A stretch of DNA of 32,308 bases from Streptomyces humicola (GTDB taxonomy: Bacteria; Actinomycetota; Actinomycetes; Streptomycetales; Streptomycetaceae). The translations under genes and the position numbers were made by a program. The notes under the pieces were generated by a model. The model was not told the origin of the DNA, ran no database searches, and saw nothing but the letters and a program-made list of their open reading frames with translations. The stretch lies in assembly GCF_024436035.1 (NCBI RefSeq), contig NZ_JANFNG010000050.1:1-32308 (forward strand), in the 5' to 3' direction. The number at the start of each line of letters is the position of its first letter. The first letter of the stretch is position 1. Below are positions 1 through 7,006 of this stretch, in pieces.

Positions 1-66
1 CTAAGCCTTTCAGCGCCGATGGTACTGCAGGGGGGACCCTGTGGGAGAGTAGGACACCGCCGAACA
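1..66 (+). rRNA. rrf: 5S ribosomal RNA, 3' portion (partial)
   Basis: The window opens inside a 5S rRNA gene. The segment through position 66 matches, from memory, the conserved 3' half of actinobacterial 5S rRNA: the GGTACTGCAGGGGGGACCCT helix-loop around 21-40, GGGAGAGTAGGAC around 43-55, and the closing CGCCGAACA near 58-66. The 5' half lies upstream of the window. It is the last gene of an rRNA operon read rightward and is followed at once by a strong terminator. The exact mature 3' end could be a few bases later (66-69). Confidence 0.93.
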
Positions 67-75
67 ATTCTTACG

Positions 76-117
76 GACCCTCGGTCCTGGCCTAAGCGCT
101 GGGACCGAGGGTCTTTT
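76..117 (+). terminator. rrn operon intrinsic terminator
   Basis: A perfect 12-bp stem (76-87 pairing with 102-113, GACCCTCGGTCC / GGACCGAGGGTC) encloses a 14-nt loop. It is followed by TTTTGTTTTT from 114. A stem plus U-tract just after 5S is the expected end of the rRNA operon, and it insulates the downstream repeat-protein gene from rRNA promoter read-through. Confidence 0.92.
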
Positions 118-194
118 GTTTTTCTCAAGTGCACAGTCGCCCGTCGGGTACGAGAGACTGGCACTACAGCAGCACGAAGCTAGGAGTCACGCCG

Positions 195-2159
195 ATGTCC
201 AACTCGTCCGAAGATCGCTCCCAGAGGCCTGAGCGGCCCGCGCGCGGGGAGCGGAGTGCGGGTGCCGGAAACCGGCGCGACTTCCGCAGTGGAGGGCCGC
301 GTCGCAGCGACGAGCGCGGTGGTGGCTACCGTCGTGACGACCGCTCGCGCGGGCGGGACGATCGTGGTGGCTTCCGTCGCGATGACAGGCGCGATGACAG
401 GCGCGATGACAGGCGTGACGACCGACGCGACGATCGCGGCTACGGCCGGCGCGACGACCGTGACCGCGGACCGCGACGTGACGACGACCGTGACCGCGGA
501 CCGCGACGTGACGACGACCGTGGCGGGTTCCGACGCGATGACCGTCCGCGCTACGGGTCCGACCGTGGCCGTGATGACCGCGGGGGGTTCCGGCGTGACG
601 GCCGCCGGGACGATCGACGCGACGACCGTCCGCGGTATGACCGGGATCGGCCGCGCTATGGGTCCGACCGTCCCCGTGATGATCGTAGGGACGACCGGCG
701 TGACGATCGGCGTGAGGACCGTCCGCGGTACGACCGTGACAGGCCTCGCTACGACCGCCCCCGGGCCGACGACCGCGGCCGTGACGACCGCGGTGGATTC
801 CGGCGCGACGAGAGGCGGGACGACCGGCGTCGCGAAGAGCGTCCCCGTTACGGATCCGACCGTCCGCGGTATGACCGGGATCGGCCGCGCTATGGGTCCG
901 ACCGTCCCCGTGATGATCGTAGGGACGATCGCCGTGACGATCGGCGTGAGGACCGTCCGCGGTACGACCGTGACAGGCCTCGCTACGACCGCCCCCGGGC
1001 CGACGACCGCGGCTACGGTCGGCGGGACGATCGTCCCCGTGGCCCGCGCCGCGACGACGAGCGCGGCGGGCGCGACGGGCGCGGCGGGCGCGGCGGCGGG
1101 TACGACGGACGCCGCGATGACGGACGTGGCCGTGAGCGGCGGCCGTACGGGCAGGCCGGTGGCGGACGGAGCCGTTTCGAGGGAGGACGGCGTCACGACG
1201 AGTCCCGAGAGGAGCGCGAGCCCGTCAAGCGGCTGCCGATTCCGGAGGACGTCAGCGGCGACGAGCTCGACAAGGCCGTGAAGCAGGAGCTGAAGAGCCT
1301 GCCCAAGACGCTCGCGGAGGACGTCGCGTGCAACCTGGTCATGGTGGCCCGTCTCCTCGACTCCGAGCCGGAGCAGGCCTACGCCTATGCGAAGGTCGCG
1401 TTCCGCCTCGCTTCCCGTGTGCCCGCGGTCCGGGAGGCCCTGGGCTTCGCTGCCTACGGGACCGAGCGGTACGCCGAAGCGCTCGCTGAATTCCGTGCCG
1501 CGCGCCGCATGACCGGCTCCGTGGAGCTGTGGCCGGTCATGGCGGACTGCGAGCGGGGGCTCGGCCGCCCCGAGCGTGCGCTGGCCATGGCTGGCGAGCC
1601 CGAGGTGCAGAAGCTCGACAAGGCCGGGCAGGTGGAGATGCGGCTCGTCGTCGCCGGCGCACGCAAGGACATGGGGCAGGCGGACGCTGCCGTGGTGACG
1701 CTGCAGAGCCCCGAGTTGGCGTCGAACGCCGTGCACCCGTGGACGGCGCGGCTGCGCTACGCGTACGCGGATGCCCTGCTTGCCGTCGGACGGGAGAAGG
1801 AGGCCCGCGAGTGGTTCGCCAAGGCGCTGGAGGCGGACCAGAGCGGGAGCACCGACGCCTCCGACAGGTTGGCCGAGCTGGACGGTGTGGAGTTCGTCGA
1901 CGCTCTCGATCCCCAAGCGGACTCGGAGGCTGAGGACGAGGCGGAGGAAGTGGCTGAGGACGAGGTGGTCGCGGCCGCACCCGAGGCTGAGTCCGCACCC
2001 GAGGCTGAGTCCGCACCCGAGGGTGAGCCCGAGACGGACCCGTCGGCTTTCCTCGACGACCCGTTCAAGGAGCCGGAGCCGGAGACGGAGACGGCGACGG
2101 AGCCGGCGACGGAAACCGAGGCGGAGTCCGACGGCGCCGTCGGCCCGACAAAGGGCTGA
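195..2159 (+). CDS. Arg/Asp-rich repeat protein with TPR-like domain and acidic tail
   Basis: Predicted 654-residue cytoplasmic protein in three parts. Residues about 25-335 are extreme low complexity built from RRDD, DDRGGFRRDD and RPRYDRD units, which resembles RGG/RDD-type disordered RNA-binding tails. Residues about 345-565 form helical tetratricopeptide-like repeats (for example YAYAKVAFRLASRVPAVREA and the AREWFAKALEAD segment). Residues about 566-654 are a Glu/Ala/Pro acidic tail containing PEAESA repeats. The ATG at 195 is chosen because AGGAG at 182-186 lies 8 nt upstream; an in-frame ATG at 129 has no ribosome binding site. It follows an rRNA operon directly and ends at a bidirectional terminator. 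I recall similar TPR proteins at this place in other Streptomyces, but no function is established. A role in RNA or ribosome-associated assembly is inference only. The DNA itself carries near-identical internal duplications. Confidence 0.85.
   Translation: MSNSSEDRSQRPERPARGERSAGAGNRRDFRSGGPRRSDERGGGYRRDDRSRGRDDRGGFRRDDRRDDRRDDRRDDRRDDRGYGRRDDRDRGPRRDDDRDRGPRRDDDRGGFRRDDRPRYGSDRGRDDRGGFRRDGRRDDRRDDRPRYDRDRPRYGSDRPRDDRRDDRRDDRREDRPRYDRDRPRYDRPRADDRGRDDRGGFRRDERRDDRRREERPRYGSDRPRYDRDRPRYGSDRPRDDRRDDRRDDRREDRPRYDRDRPRYDRPRADDRGYGRRDDRPRGPRRDDERGGRDGRGGRGGGYDGRRDDGRGRERRPYGQAGGGRSRFEGGRRHDESREEREPVKRLPIPEDVSGDELDKAVKQELKSLPKTLAEDVACNLVMVARLLDSEPEQAYAYAKVAFRLASRVPAVREALGFAAYGTERYAEALAEFRAARRMTGSVELWPVMADCERGLGRPERALAMAGEPEVQKLDKAGQVEMRLVVAGARKDMGQADAAVVTLQSPELASNAVHPWTARLRYAYADALLAVGREKEAREWFAKALEADQSGSTDASDRLAELDGVEFVDALDPQADSEAEDEAEEVAEDEVVAAAPEAESAPEAESAPEGEPETDPSAFLDDPFKEPEPETETATEPATETEAESDGAVGPTKG
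381..416 (+). repeat. 12-bp tandem repeat, three copies, within coding sequence
   Basis: GATGACAGGCGC occurs at 381-392 and 393-404, and GATGACAGGCGT at 405-416. It is in frame with the surrounding gene and encodes repeated DDRR units. Identity at the DNA level, not just the protein level, points to recent slippage expansion. Confidence 0.9.
455..514 (+). repeat. 30-bp tandem repeat, two perfect copies, within coding sequence
   Basis: Positions 455-484 and 485-514 are identical. Each encodes the ten-residue unit DDRDRGPRRD. The 30-bp period keeps the reading frame, so gain or loss of a unit would change protein length by ten residues without a frameshift. Confidence 0.9.
624..1013 (+). repeat. 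156-bp direct duplication (624-779 and 858-1013)
   Basis: Two 156-bp blocks offset by 234 bp differ at only two positions by eye (around 695-699 versus 929-933). Each encodes 52 residues beginning with the RPRYDRDRPRYGSD motif. The 78-bp spacer between them is also RDD-rich but diverged. The 234-bp offset is a multiple of three, so the duplication is in frame. Silent positions are conserved too, which implies recent duplication or gene conversion rather than protein-level selection alone. Confidence 0.92.
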
Positions 2160-2181
2160 TGGCACCCGCCCGATGAGGGAT

Positions 2182-2212
2182 GAGGGGCATCCGCGATGCG
2201 CGGATGCCCCTC
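2182..2212. terminator. bidirectional terminator between convergent genes
   Basis: A perfect 14-bp stem (2182-2195 with 2199-2212, GAGGGGCATCCGCG / CGCGGATGCCCCTC) is closed by a 3-nt ATG loop. It lies 23 bp after the repeat-protein stop and 29 bp after the stop of the convergent DUF1015 gene. It lacks a long U-tract, as is usual for Streptomyces terminators. Confidence 0.85.
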
Positions 2213-2240
2213 CTGCCGTATCCGCCCGTCCCCGCCCCCC

Positions 2241-3563
2241 TCAGCCCAGATCGAGGCCGCGCAGCACCAGTCCGGAGGCCGGTTTCGGCCCGAAGGACGT
2301 CGACTTGTGGGGCATCATCACGCCCTGCCGCGCCAGTCGGAGCACGGTGGCCTCCGGCACCGGATGCATCAGTACGGCCGTGCCCCCGAGGCGTTCCGCC
2401 TGGCGTACGGCGGCGAGTGAGTCGTGCACGTAGCCGATGTGCTCCGGGGTGTCGGGGACCTGCCACAGCCGGTCGATGAGCAGGCTGTGCAGCACGGTCG
2501 CGTCGAGCCGCCGCCACTCCTCCGGGCGGTCACTCGGTACCGCTTCGTCGACGCGGCGCTCGTCGGGACGGGTGATGAGGTGAAAGCGGCCGTCGCCGGC
2601 GATCAGATACGCGTTCCGGCCGCCGTGGCCCGCGTGGCCGCCGTCGCCCGTCACCGCCGCGTCGAGAGCCTCCAGCGCTGCCGGCAGCGGGCCCTCGACG
2701 CTCTCCACGTCGAAGACGTCGCGCACGGCGGACAGTGCCCCGGCCACCGGCAGGTGCTGCAGCACGCGGTGGATCGCCCGTACCCGCAAGGGGAAGCGCG
2801 TCGTGTCGACAAGCAGCACCAGGCCGTAGTCCCACGGTCCGGGCCCGCGCTGCTCGTCGCGCAGCCGCAGATATGTCGCCCAGCGATGATGGCCGTCCGC
2901 GATGAGCGCCTGGCGCGGAGCGAGGGAAGCGTCGATCGCCGCGATCTCGGAGGGATCGGTGATCGCCCACAGCCGGTGTCTGACGCCGTCCTCCGTGGTG
3001 GTGCAGAGCAACGGAGTCTGCTGTGCCGCGCGGTGCACGGCGTTCGCCGCTGTGTCGTCGTCCTGCCCGTCCTCGTTGCCGCGGTAGGCGAGCAGCAACG
3101 GCTCGAGATTGGCCGCCGTGGCCCGCATCAGCCCGGCACGGTCGGCCACGGGCGCGGGCATCACATTCTCGTGGGGGAGGACGACCTTTTCCTCCACCGT
3201 GGTCAGGCGCAGGGCGCCGATGAGGCCGCGCTGCACGTCACCTTGCGCGCCCGTCTGCTCGTACACGTACAGCGACGGCACCGGGTCCGGGACCAGCACT
3301 CCCTCGTCGCGCCAGCGGCGCAGGGCTCTGGCGGCCTGCGCGTGGCTGGCGGCCGGGTCGCCGTCCTGCGGGAGGATCAGCCGGACGATGTTGTGCGGGT
3401 CCGCGCTCTGCAGCGCACGCACCTCGTCCGGCCGGACGACGACGTCGTACGGTGGCGAGGTGACTGCGGAGAGGCTCCCGACTCGCTCGGGGACGTAACG
3501 CAGCCCGCGGAACGGCGCGAGCCGCAGGCCGGGGGACGGCCCGGCCGGTCCAGGAGTGCTCAT
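2241..3563 (-). CDS. DUF1015 family protein
   Basis: 440-residue protein recognised as DUF1015 by the N-terminal LAPFRGLRYVPERVG segment, the SPPYDVV motif (about residue 37), PHNIVRLILP, and the central IADGHHRWATYLRLRDE motif. The family is widespread and soluble. Its biochemical role is unsettled and I do not assign one. The gene is read leftward, shares a terminator with the upstream repeat-protein gene, and is divergent from the HAD phosphatase gene (90 bp between starts). The ATG at 3563 has no visible Shine-Dalgarno sequence. Instead a TAGCAT hexamer sits six bases before it, so a leaderless transcript is possible. The length matches the family's usual 400-440 residues. Confidence 0.85.
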   Translation of the reverse strand: MSTPGPAGPSPGLRLAPFRGLRYVPERVGSLSAVTSPPYDVVVRPDEVRALQSADPHNIVRLILPQDGDPAASHAQAARALRRWRDEGVLVPDPVPSLYVYEQTGAQGDVQRGLIGALRLTTVEEKVVLPHENVMPAPVADRAGLMRATAANLEPLLLAYRGNEDGQDDDTAANAVHRAAQQTPLLCTTTEDGVRHRLWAITDPSEIAAIDASLAPRQALIADGHHRWATYLRLRDEQRGPGPWDYGLVLLVDTTRFPLRVRAIHRVLQHLPVAGALSAVRDVFDVESVEGPLPAALEALDAAVTGDGGHAGHGGRNAYLIAGDGRFHLITRPDERRVDEAVPSDRPEEWRRLDATVLHSLLIDRLWQVPDTPEHIGYVHDSLAAVRQAERLGGTAVLMHPVPEATVLRLARQGVMMPHKSTSFGPKPASGLVLRGLDLG

Positions 3564-3569
3564 CAGTGC

Positions 3570-3575
3570 ATGCTA
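3570..3575 (-). promoter_or_regulatory. candidate -10 hexamer for a leaderless DUF1015 transcript
   Basis: On the minus strand TAGCAT (plus-strand 3570-3575) fits the actinobacterial TANNNT -10 pattern and ends six bases before the ATG at 3563. That spacing would place transcription start on or next to the A of the ATG. No clear -35 is visible and there is no ribosome binding site, so this remains a prediction. Confidence 0.35.
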
Positions 3576-3653
3576 TGCGGCCCGCGGTGCGCTGCGATCA
3601 TTGGGACAGGCGGCGCATGAGGCGCGCAGGCGATGTGAAGGAGCGAGTAGGCG

Positions 3654-4688
3654 ATGAGCTACCGGACCCGGCCGGAGGCCAGTGAGCGGCCGTTGTACAA
3701 GGCCTACGACACCGCCTTGCTGGATCTGGACGGGGTCGTCTATGCGGGCGGGCATGCGATTGCCCATGCCGTCGCGTCGCTGGGGGACGTCCGCGACGGC
3801 GGGATGCACCTGGCGTATGTGACCAACAACGCATTGCGTACCCCGCAGGCGGTCGCCGAGCATCTGACCGAGCTGGGGGTGCCCGCCGAGGCGAGCGACG
3901 TGATCACCTCGGCTCAGGCGGTGGCCCGGCTGATCGCCGACCAAGTGCCACCGCGCGCACGGGTGCTGGCGATCGGAGGCGAAGGGCTGCGCTTGGCGCT
4001 GCGCGAGCGAGGCCTGGAACCGGTGGACTCCGCGGATGACGATCCGGCGGCGGTCGCGCAGGGGTACGGTGGGCCGTCGCTGACGTGGGACCGGCTGGCC
4101 GAGGCGTCGTACGCGGTGGCGCGCGGCGTGCCCTGGTTCGCCTCCAACACCGATCTGACCATTCCCAGCTCTCGCGGGATCGCCCCGGGCAACGGGGCAG
4201 CGGTCGAGGTGGTGCGGCTGACCACGGGTGCCGAGCCGCAGGTGGCGGGGAAGCCGCAGCCGCCGATGCACCGCGAAACGATTCTGCGAACGGGGGCCCG
4301 GCGGCCCCTGGTGGTCGGGGACCGGCTGGACACCGATATCGAGGGCGCGCACGCGGGCGGCGTCGACTCGCTGCTCGTCCTGACGGGCGTCACCACGCCC
4401 GCCCGGCTGCTCGCAGCCGAGCCGCGTCACCGGCCGACCTATGTCGCTCCCGATCTGCGCGGGTTGCTCGTCCCCCAGCCGCGCGTCGAGGAGACGGCGC
4501 AGGCTGCGGGTGACGGCTTCCGCTGCGGCGGCTGGACGGCGTCGGAGGACGGCGCATCCCTGGTCGTGGAAGGCGCGGGCGACCCGTACGACGGGCTGCG
4601 CGCGCTGTGCGCGGTGGCGTGGACGGCGGCGCGGGACGGCTCCTGCGGACTTGACGCAGACAAGGCGCTGGGGCAGCTCGGGCTCTAG
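3654..4688 (+). CDS. HAD-superfamily IIA hydrolase (NagD-like phosphatase)
   Basis: 344-residue soluble phosphatase of the HAD-IIA class. Motif I is LLDLDGVVY with nucleophile Asp24 and acid/base Asp26. Motif II is YVTNN (Thr57). The motif III lysine is in GKPQPPMH (Lys200). Motif IV is GDRLDTDIEGA (Asp223, Asp228). A C2-type cap lies between motifs II and III. Relatives dephosphorylate sugar phosphates, phosphoglycolate or nucleotide-type metabolites; the substrate cannot be told from sequence. After about residue 280 there is an extra C-terminal stretch of about 60 residues common, as I recall, in Streptomyces versions. AAGGAG at 3638-3643 precedes the ATG by 10 nt. The gene is divergent from the DUF1015 gene and its TAG stop lies inside a CTAG-rich palindrome shared with the convergent neighbour. 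Confidence 0.88.
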   Translation: MSYRTRPEASERPLYKAYDTALLDLDGVVYAGGHAIAHAVASLGDVRDGGMHLAYVTNNALRTPQAVAEHLTELGVPAEASDVITSAQAVARLIADQVPPRARVLAIGGEGLRLALRERGLEPVDSADDDPAAVAQGYGGPSLTWDRLAEASYAVARGVPWFASNTDLTIPSSRGIAPGNGAAVEVVRLTTGAEPQVAGKPQPPMHRETILRTGARRPLVVGDRLDTDIEGAHAGGVDSLLVLTGVTTPARLLAAEPRHRPTYVAPDLRGLLVPQPRVEETAQAAGDGFRCGGWTASEDGASLVVEGAGDPYDGLRALCAVAWTAARDGSCGLDADKALGQLGL

Positions 4689-4708
4689 ATCTAGAGCAAC
4701 GCTAGAGC
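4682..4708. repeat. CTAG-rich palindrome between convergent stops
   Basis: GCTCTAGATCTAGAGC at 4682-4697 is a perfect 16-bp palindrome, and a further GCTAGAGC follows at 4701-4708. The left arm could therefore pair with either right arm. The stop codons of both flanking genes (TAG at 4686-4688 and, on the minus strand, 4702-4704) are embedded in it. It may act as a compact bidirectional terminator. Confidence 0.6.
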
Positions 4709-5049
4709 AGGGTGCGCAGTCGCAGCAGGTCGAGGAGGCCGGCCTCGAGGCGGACCTGTCCGCTCGCCCAGGCCTTGGCGAAGTTGAGCCGCCCGTCGAC
4801 GAGCGCGACCAGGTCGTCGCCGGCCATGGTCAGCCGGATCTGGGCGCGCTCGGGCGGCGGGCCGGGGACGGTGACAACCTCCCGGATGCGGCCGCCCCTG
4901 AGCCGTCCGGTGAAGGTGATGTCGAGGTCGGTTATCCGGCAGCTCAGCGAGCGGTCCAGGGCGGCGGCGCGACGTACGTCGCCCTCGGCCTGGGCGAGGT
5001 TGTCCGACAACCGGTCGAGTGCGGTCCGGCATTCCTCGATGGTCGCCAT
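4702..5049 (-). CDS. SCP2 sterol-binding domain-like small protein
   Basis: 115-residue protein beginning MATIEECRTALDRL. The middle and C-terminal part (ITDLDITFTGRLRGG, then IRLTMAGDDLVALVDGRLNF, then a Phe-Ala-Lys-Ala-Trp segment and GQVRLEAGLLDLLRLRTLL) has the beta-strand and 'G...V.L.G...' pattern of SCP2 / sterol-carrier-like domains, which bind hydrophobic ligands. The ligand in Streptomyces is unknown. GGGAG sits 10 nt upstream of the ATG at 5049 on the minus strand. A longer in-frame frame reaches 5229 but has no ribosome binding site, and its extra N-terminus is odd and Met/Val-rich, so the short start is preferred. It is divergent from the H1-tailed gene and convergent with the HAD gene. 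Confidence 0.75.
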   Translation of the reverse strand: MATIEECRTALDRLSDNLAQAEGDVRRAAALDRSLSCRITDLDITFTGRLRGGRIREVVTVPGPPPERAQIRLTMAGDDLVALVDGRLNFAKAWASGQVRLEAGLLDLLRLRTLL

Positions 5050-5228
5050 GGGTGGAGCTGCTCCCGTTCCGTCACGATCATGCGGTGCGTACCGGTTGAC
5101 GGTACACCGCAGCCGAAGCCCGCTACGCCGGGCTCCGTACGACGTGGCGGGCCTTGCACGCGGTAGCGTCATGACCATCACCACCATCATCACCGTCAGG
5201 GGCAATGGCGAGGCGAGGAGTGAGGGCA

Positions 5229-5894
5229 TTGCGTGATGCGCTGCGCACGTGTCTGCAGATCGCGGGCGGGCTGACCGAGGCGACCCGGCGGCGGGCCTCC
5301 GAGGCCGCCCGGCAACTGCTTGACCAGGCGGGGGTGGACGTCGCCGAGCTGCAGCGGAAGGTCGGCGCCCGTATCCCGCCGGAGGTGCAGACGCTCGCCG
5401 ACGAGCTGATCGCCACGGGCCGCGCCAACCGCGACTTGCTGGCCGGGCTGATCAGGGAAGAGGTCGACAGGACGATGGCGAGGGTGGGCCGCCTCGCCGA
5501 CGACGTGACCAAGGTCGGGGTGATCCTGGAGGCGCTGGAGCGCCGGGTGCGCAGCCTGGAGGACACGGGCAAGCCCGCTGAACCGGCCCCGGCACGTGAG
5601 CGGGTCCCGTTCGCGGAAGAGGAGGAACCGCCCGTGCGGGCGGAGGCCGCGGCAGCCGCGGAGGCTGCGCCCGCGGAGGCTGCGCCGGTGAAGAAGGCTG
5701 CGCCGGTGAAGAAGACGGCCGCGAAGAAGGCCCCTGCGAAGAAGGCCCCTGCCAAGAAGACCACGGCGAAGAAGACCACGGCGAAGAAGACCGCCACCGC
5801 CAAGAAGAGTGCGCCTGCGAAGAAGGCAGCTGCGAAGAAGGCGGCGGCCAAGAAGACTGCGCCGGCCGCGCAGGGGGAGGCGGGCGATGAGTGA
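5229..5894 (+). CDS. helical protein with histone H1-like Lys/Ala tail
   Basis: About 221 residues. The N-terminal half (residues 1-120, from LRDALRTCLQIAGGLTEATR through RVGRLADDVTKVGVILEALE) is amphipathic helix and coiled-coil-like, reminiscent of phasin or apolipoprotein-type helices. After an acidic linker (FAEEEEPPV) the last 75 residues are dominated by KKxxA pentads such as KKAPAKKAPAKKTTAKKTT. This is a histone H1/HupS-style tail that would bind DNA or other polyanions. I use the TTG at 5229 because AGGAG at 5216-5220 lies 8 nt upstream. GTG 5220 and ATG 5205 are in frame but poorly spaced, and ATG 5205 would add eight residues. Its end overlaps the next gene by 8 nt, so the two are probably translated together. 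The function is unknown; chromatin or granule association is inference. Confidence 0.7.
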   Translation: MRDALRTCLQIAGGLTEATRRRASEAARQLLDQAGVDVAELQRKVGARIPPEVQTLADELIATGRANRDLLAGLIREEVDRTMARVGRLADDVTKVGVILEALERRVRSLEDTGKPAEPAPARERVPFAEEEEPPVRAEAAAAAEAAPAEAAPVKKAAPVKKTAAKKAPAKKAPAKKTTAKKTTAKKTATAKKSAPAKKAAAKKAAAKKTAPAAQGEAGDE

Positions 5895-6192
5895 TGCTCT
5901 CGCCGGGGCGGCCCCGCAGCATGTCGTCGCGTCGGAGGAGGCGGCTGCCGCGGCCTCCGGCCCCGTGCCGCTCGGGGTCGAGGTGGAGGTGACGGGGAAC
6001 GCCGAGGTCGACGCGCTGATCGAGAGGCTGGGTGATGCCGACGCCCTCCCTACCGAGAGCCACATCGAGGTGTACGAGGATGTGCACCGGGGCCTGCGCG
6101 ACACGCTCACGGCGCTTGACGCCAGGCCCGGACCCCTGGCCCCGGCACACAGCCCGCACCAACCGCACCACCCGCACGACGACAGGAGCTGA
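5887..6192 (+). CDS. small acidic hypothetical protein with His-rich C-terminus
   Basis: 101-residue protein beginning MSDALAGAAPQHVVAS. The core VEVEVTGNAEVDALIERLGD is followed by ESHIEVYEDVHRGLRDTLTA, which is probably helical. The last 15 residues are His/Pro-rich (HSPHQPHHPHDD), which could bind metal but has no recognised family. GGAGG at 5876-5880 precedes the ATG by 6 nt, and the start overlaps the stop of the upstream Lys-rich gene by 8 nt, which suggests translational coupling. It lies 7 nt before tlyA in the same run. I do not recognise a domain; I believe short proteins of this type recur before tlyA in Streptomyces, which I cannot check here. Confidence 0.7.
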   Translation: MSDALAGAAPQHVVASEEAAAAASGPVPLGVEVEVTGNAEVDALIERLGDADALPTESHIEVYEDVHRGLRDTLTALDARPGPLAPAHSPHQPHHPHDDRS

Positions 6193-6199
6193 ACCCGAC

Positions 6200-7006
6200 G
6201 TGGCACGACGCCGACTCGACGCGGAGCTGGTGCGCCGCGGGCTCGCCCGTTCGCGCGAGCACGCCGCCCAGCTGATCGCCGCCGGGCGGGTGACCGTGGG
6301 CGGCGGCGCCGCGACCAAGTCCGCGACCCAGGTGGAAACGAGCGCCGCCGTCGTCGTCGCCAAGGACGACAACGACCCCCAGTACGTCTCGCGCGGCGGC
6401 CACAAGCTCGCCGGCGCCCTCTCCGCGTTCACCCCGCTGGGACTGCGCGTCGAGGGACGCCGCTGCCTCGATGCCGGGGCGTCCACGGGCGGGTTCACCG
6501 ATGTGCTACTGCGGGCCGGGGCCGCGCACGTCGTCGCGGTCGACGTCGGCTACGGACAGCTGGCGTGGTCGCTGCAGAGCGACGACCGTGTCACCGTCAA
6601 GGACCGTACCAACGTACGCGAGTTGACGCTCGACCAGATCGGCGGCGAGCCGGTGGACGTGGTGGTCGGCGATCTGTCGTTCATCCCGCTCGGCCTGGTG
6701 CTGCCCGCGCTCGTGGGCTGCGCCGCACCCGACGCCGATCTGGTGCTGATGGTCAAGCCGCAGTTCGAGGTGGGCAAGGAACGTCTCGGCAGCGGCGGCG
6801 TCGTCCGCAGTCCTCAGCTGCGCGCCGAAGCGGTGCGGGGGGTCGCGGCGCAGGCCGGCGGCCTCGGGCTCGGCGTGCTCGGGGTGACGGCGAGCCCGCT
6901 GCCGGGGCCGTCCGGCAATGTCGAGTACTTTCTTTGGCTGCGCGCCGGGGCGCCCGACCTCGACCCGGCGGATGTGGATCGTGCCGTAGCGGAGGGGCCC
7001 CGTTGA
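6200..7006 (+). CDS. tlyA: TlyA family rRNA 2'-O-methyltransferase
   Basis: 268-residue TlyA protein. Residues 1-60 form an S4 RNA-binding domain (RLDAELVRRGLARSREHAAQ, then AAGRVTVGG). Next comes the TlyA hallmark SRGGHKL, then a FtsJ/RrmJ-like Rossmann methyltransferase with SAM motif I DAGASTGGFTD starting at Asp91, VDVGYGQL, and the VKPQFEVGK segment. Homologues methylate cytidine 2'-OH groups in 16S and 23S rRNA and set capreomycin sensitivity in mycobacteria. The older name 'hemolysin A' is historical. The GTG at 6200 has AGGAG at 6184-6188, 11 nt away. The stop overlaps the TTG start of nadK. The tlyA-nadK-recN order is a familiar actinobacterial cluster. Confidence 0.95.
   Translation: MARRRLDAELVRRGLARSREHAAQLIAAGRVTVGGGAATKSATQVETSAAVVVAKDDNDPQYVSRGGHKLAGALSAFTPLGLRVEGRRCLDAGASTGGFTDVLLRAGAAHVVAVDVGYGQLAWSLQSDDRVTVKDRTNVRELTLDQIGGEPVDVVVGDLSFIPLGLVLPALVGCAAPDADLVLMVKPQFEVGKERLGSGGVVRSPQLRAEAVRGVAAQAGGLGLGVLGVTASPLPGPSGNVEYFLWLRAGAPDLDPADVDRAVAEGPR

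Noticed and set aside
381-514. Short regular repeats suggesting a CRISPR array
   Set aside because: Repeats are contiguous or coding, have no unique spacers, and no cas genes are near. They are in-frame protein repeats.
180-2165. 661-residue open frame antisense to the repeat-protein gene, and another 341-residue frame at 256-1281
   Set aside because: They arise because GC-rich repeats keep several frames open. No ribosome binding site, and the sense frame has the TPR-like domain and a well-placed start.
5171-5197. ATGACCATCACCACCATCATCACC, a His-tag-like run before the H1-tailed gene
   Set aside because: The frame reads Met-Thr-Ile-Thr-Thr-Ile-Ile, not His, and it lies in intergenic DNA; no sign of vector sequence.
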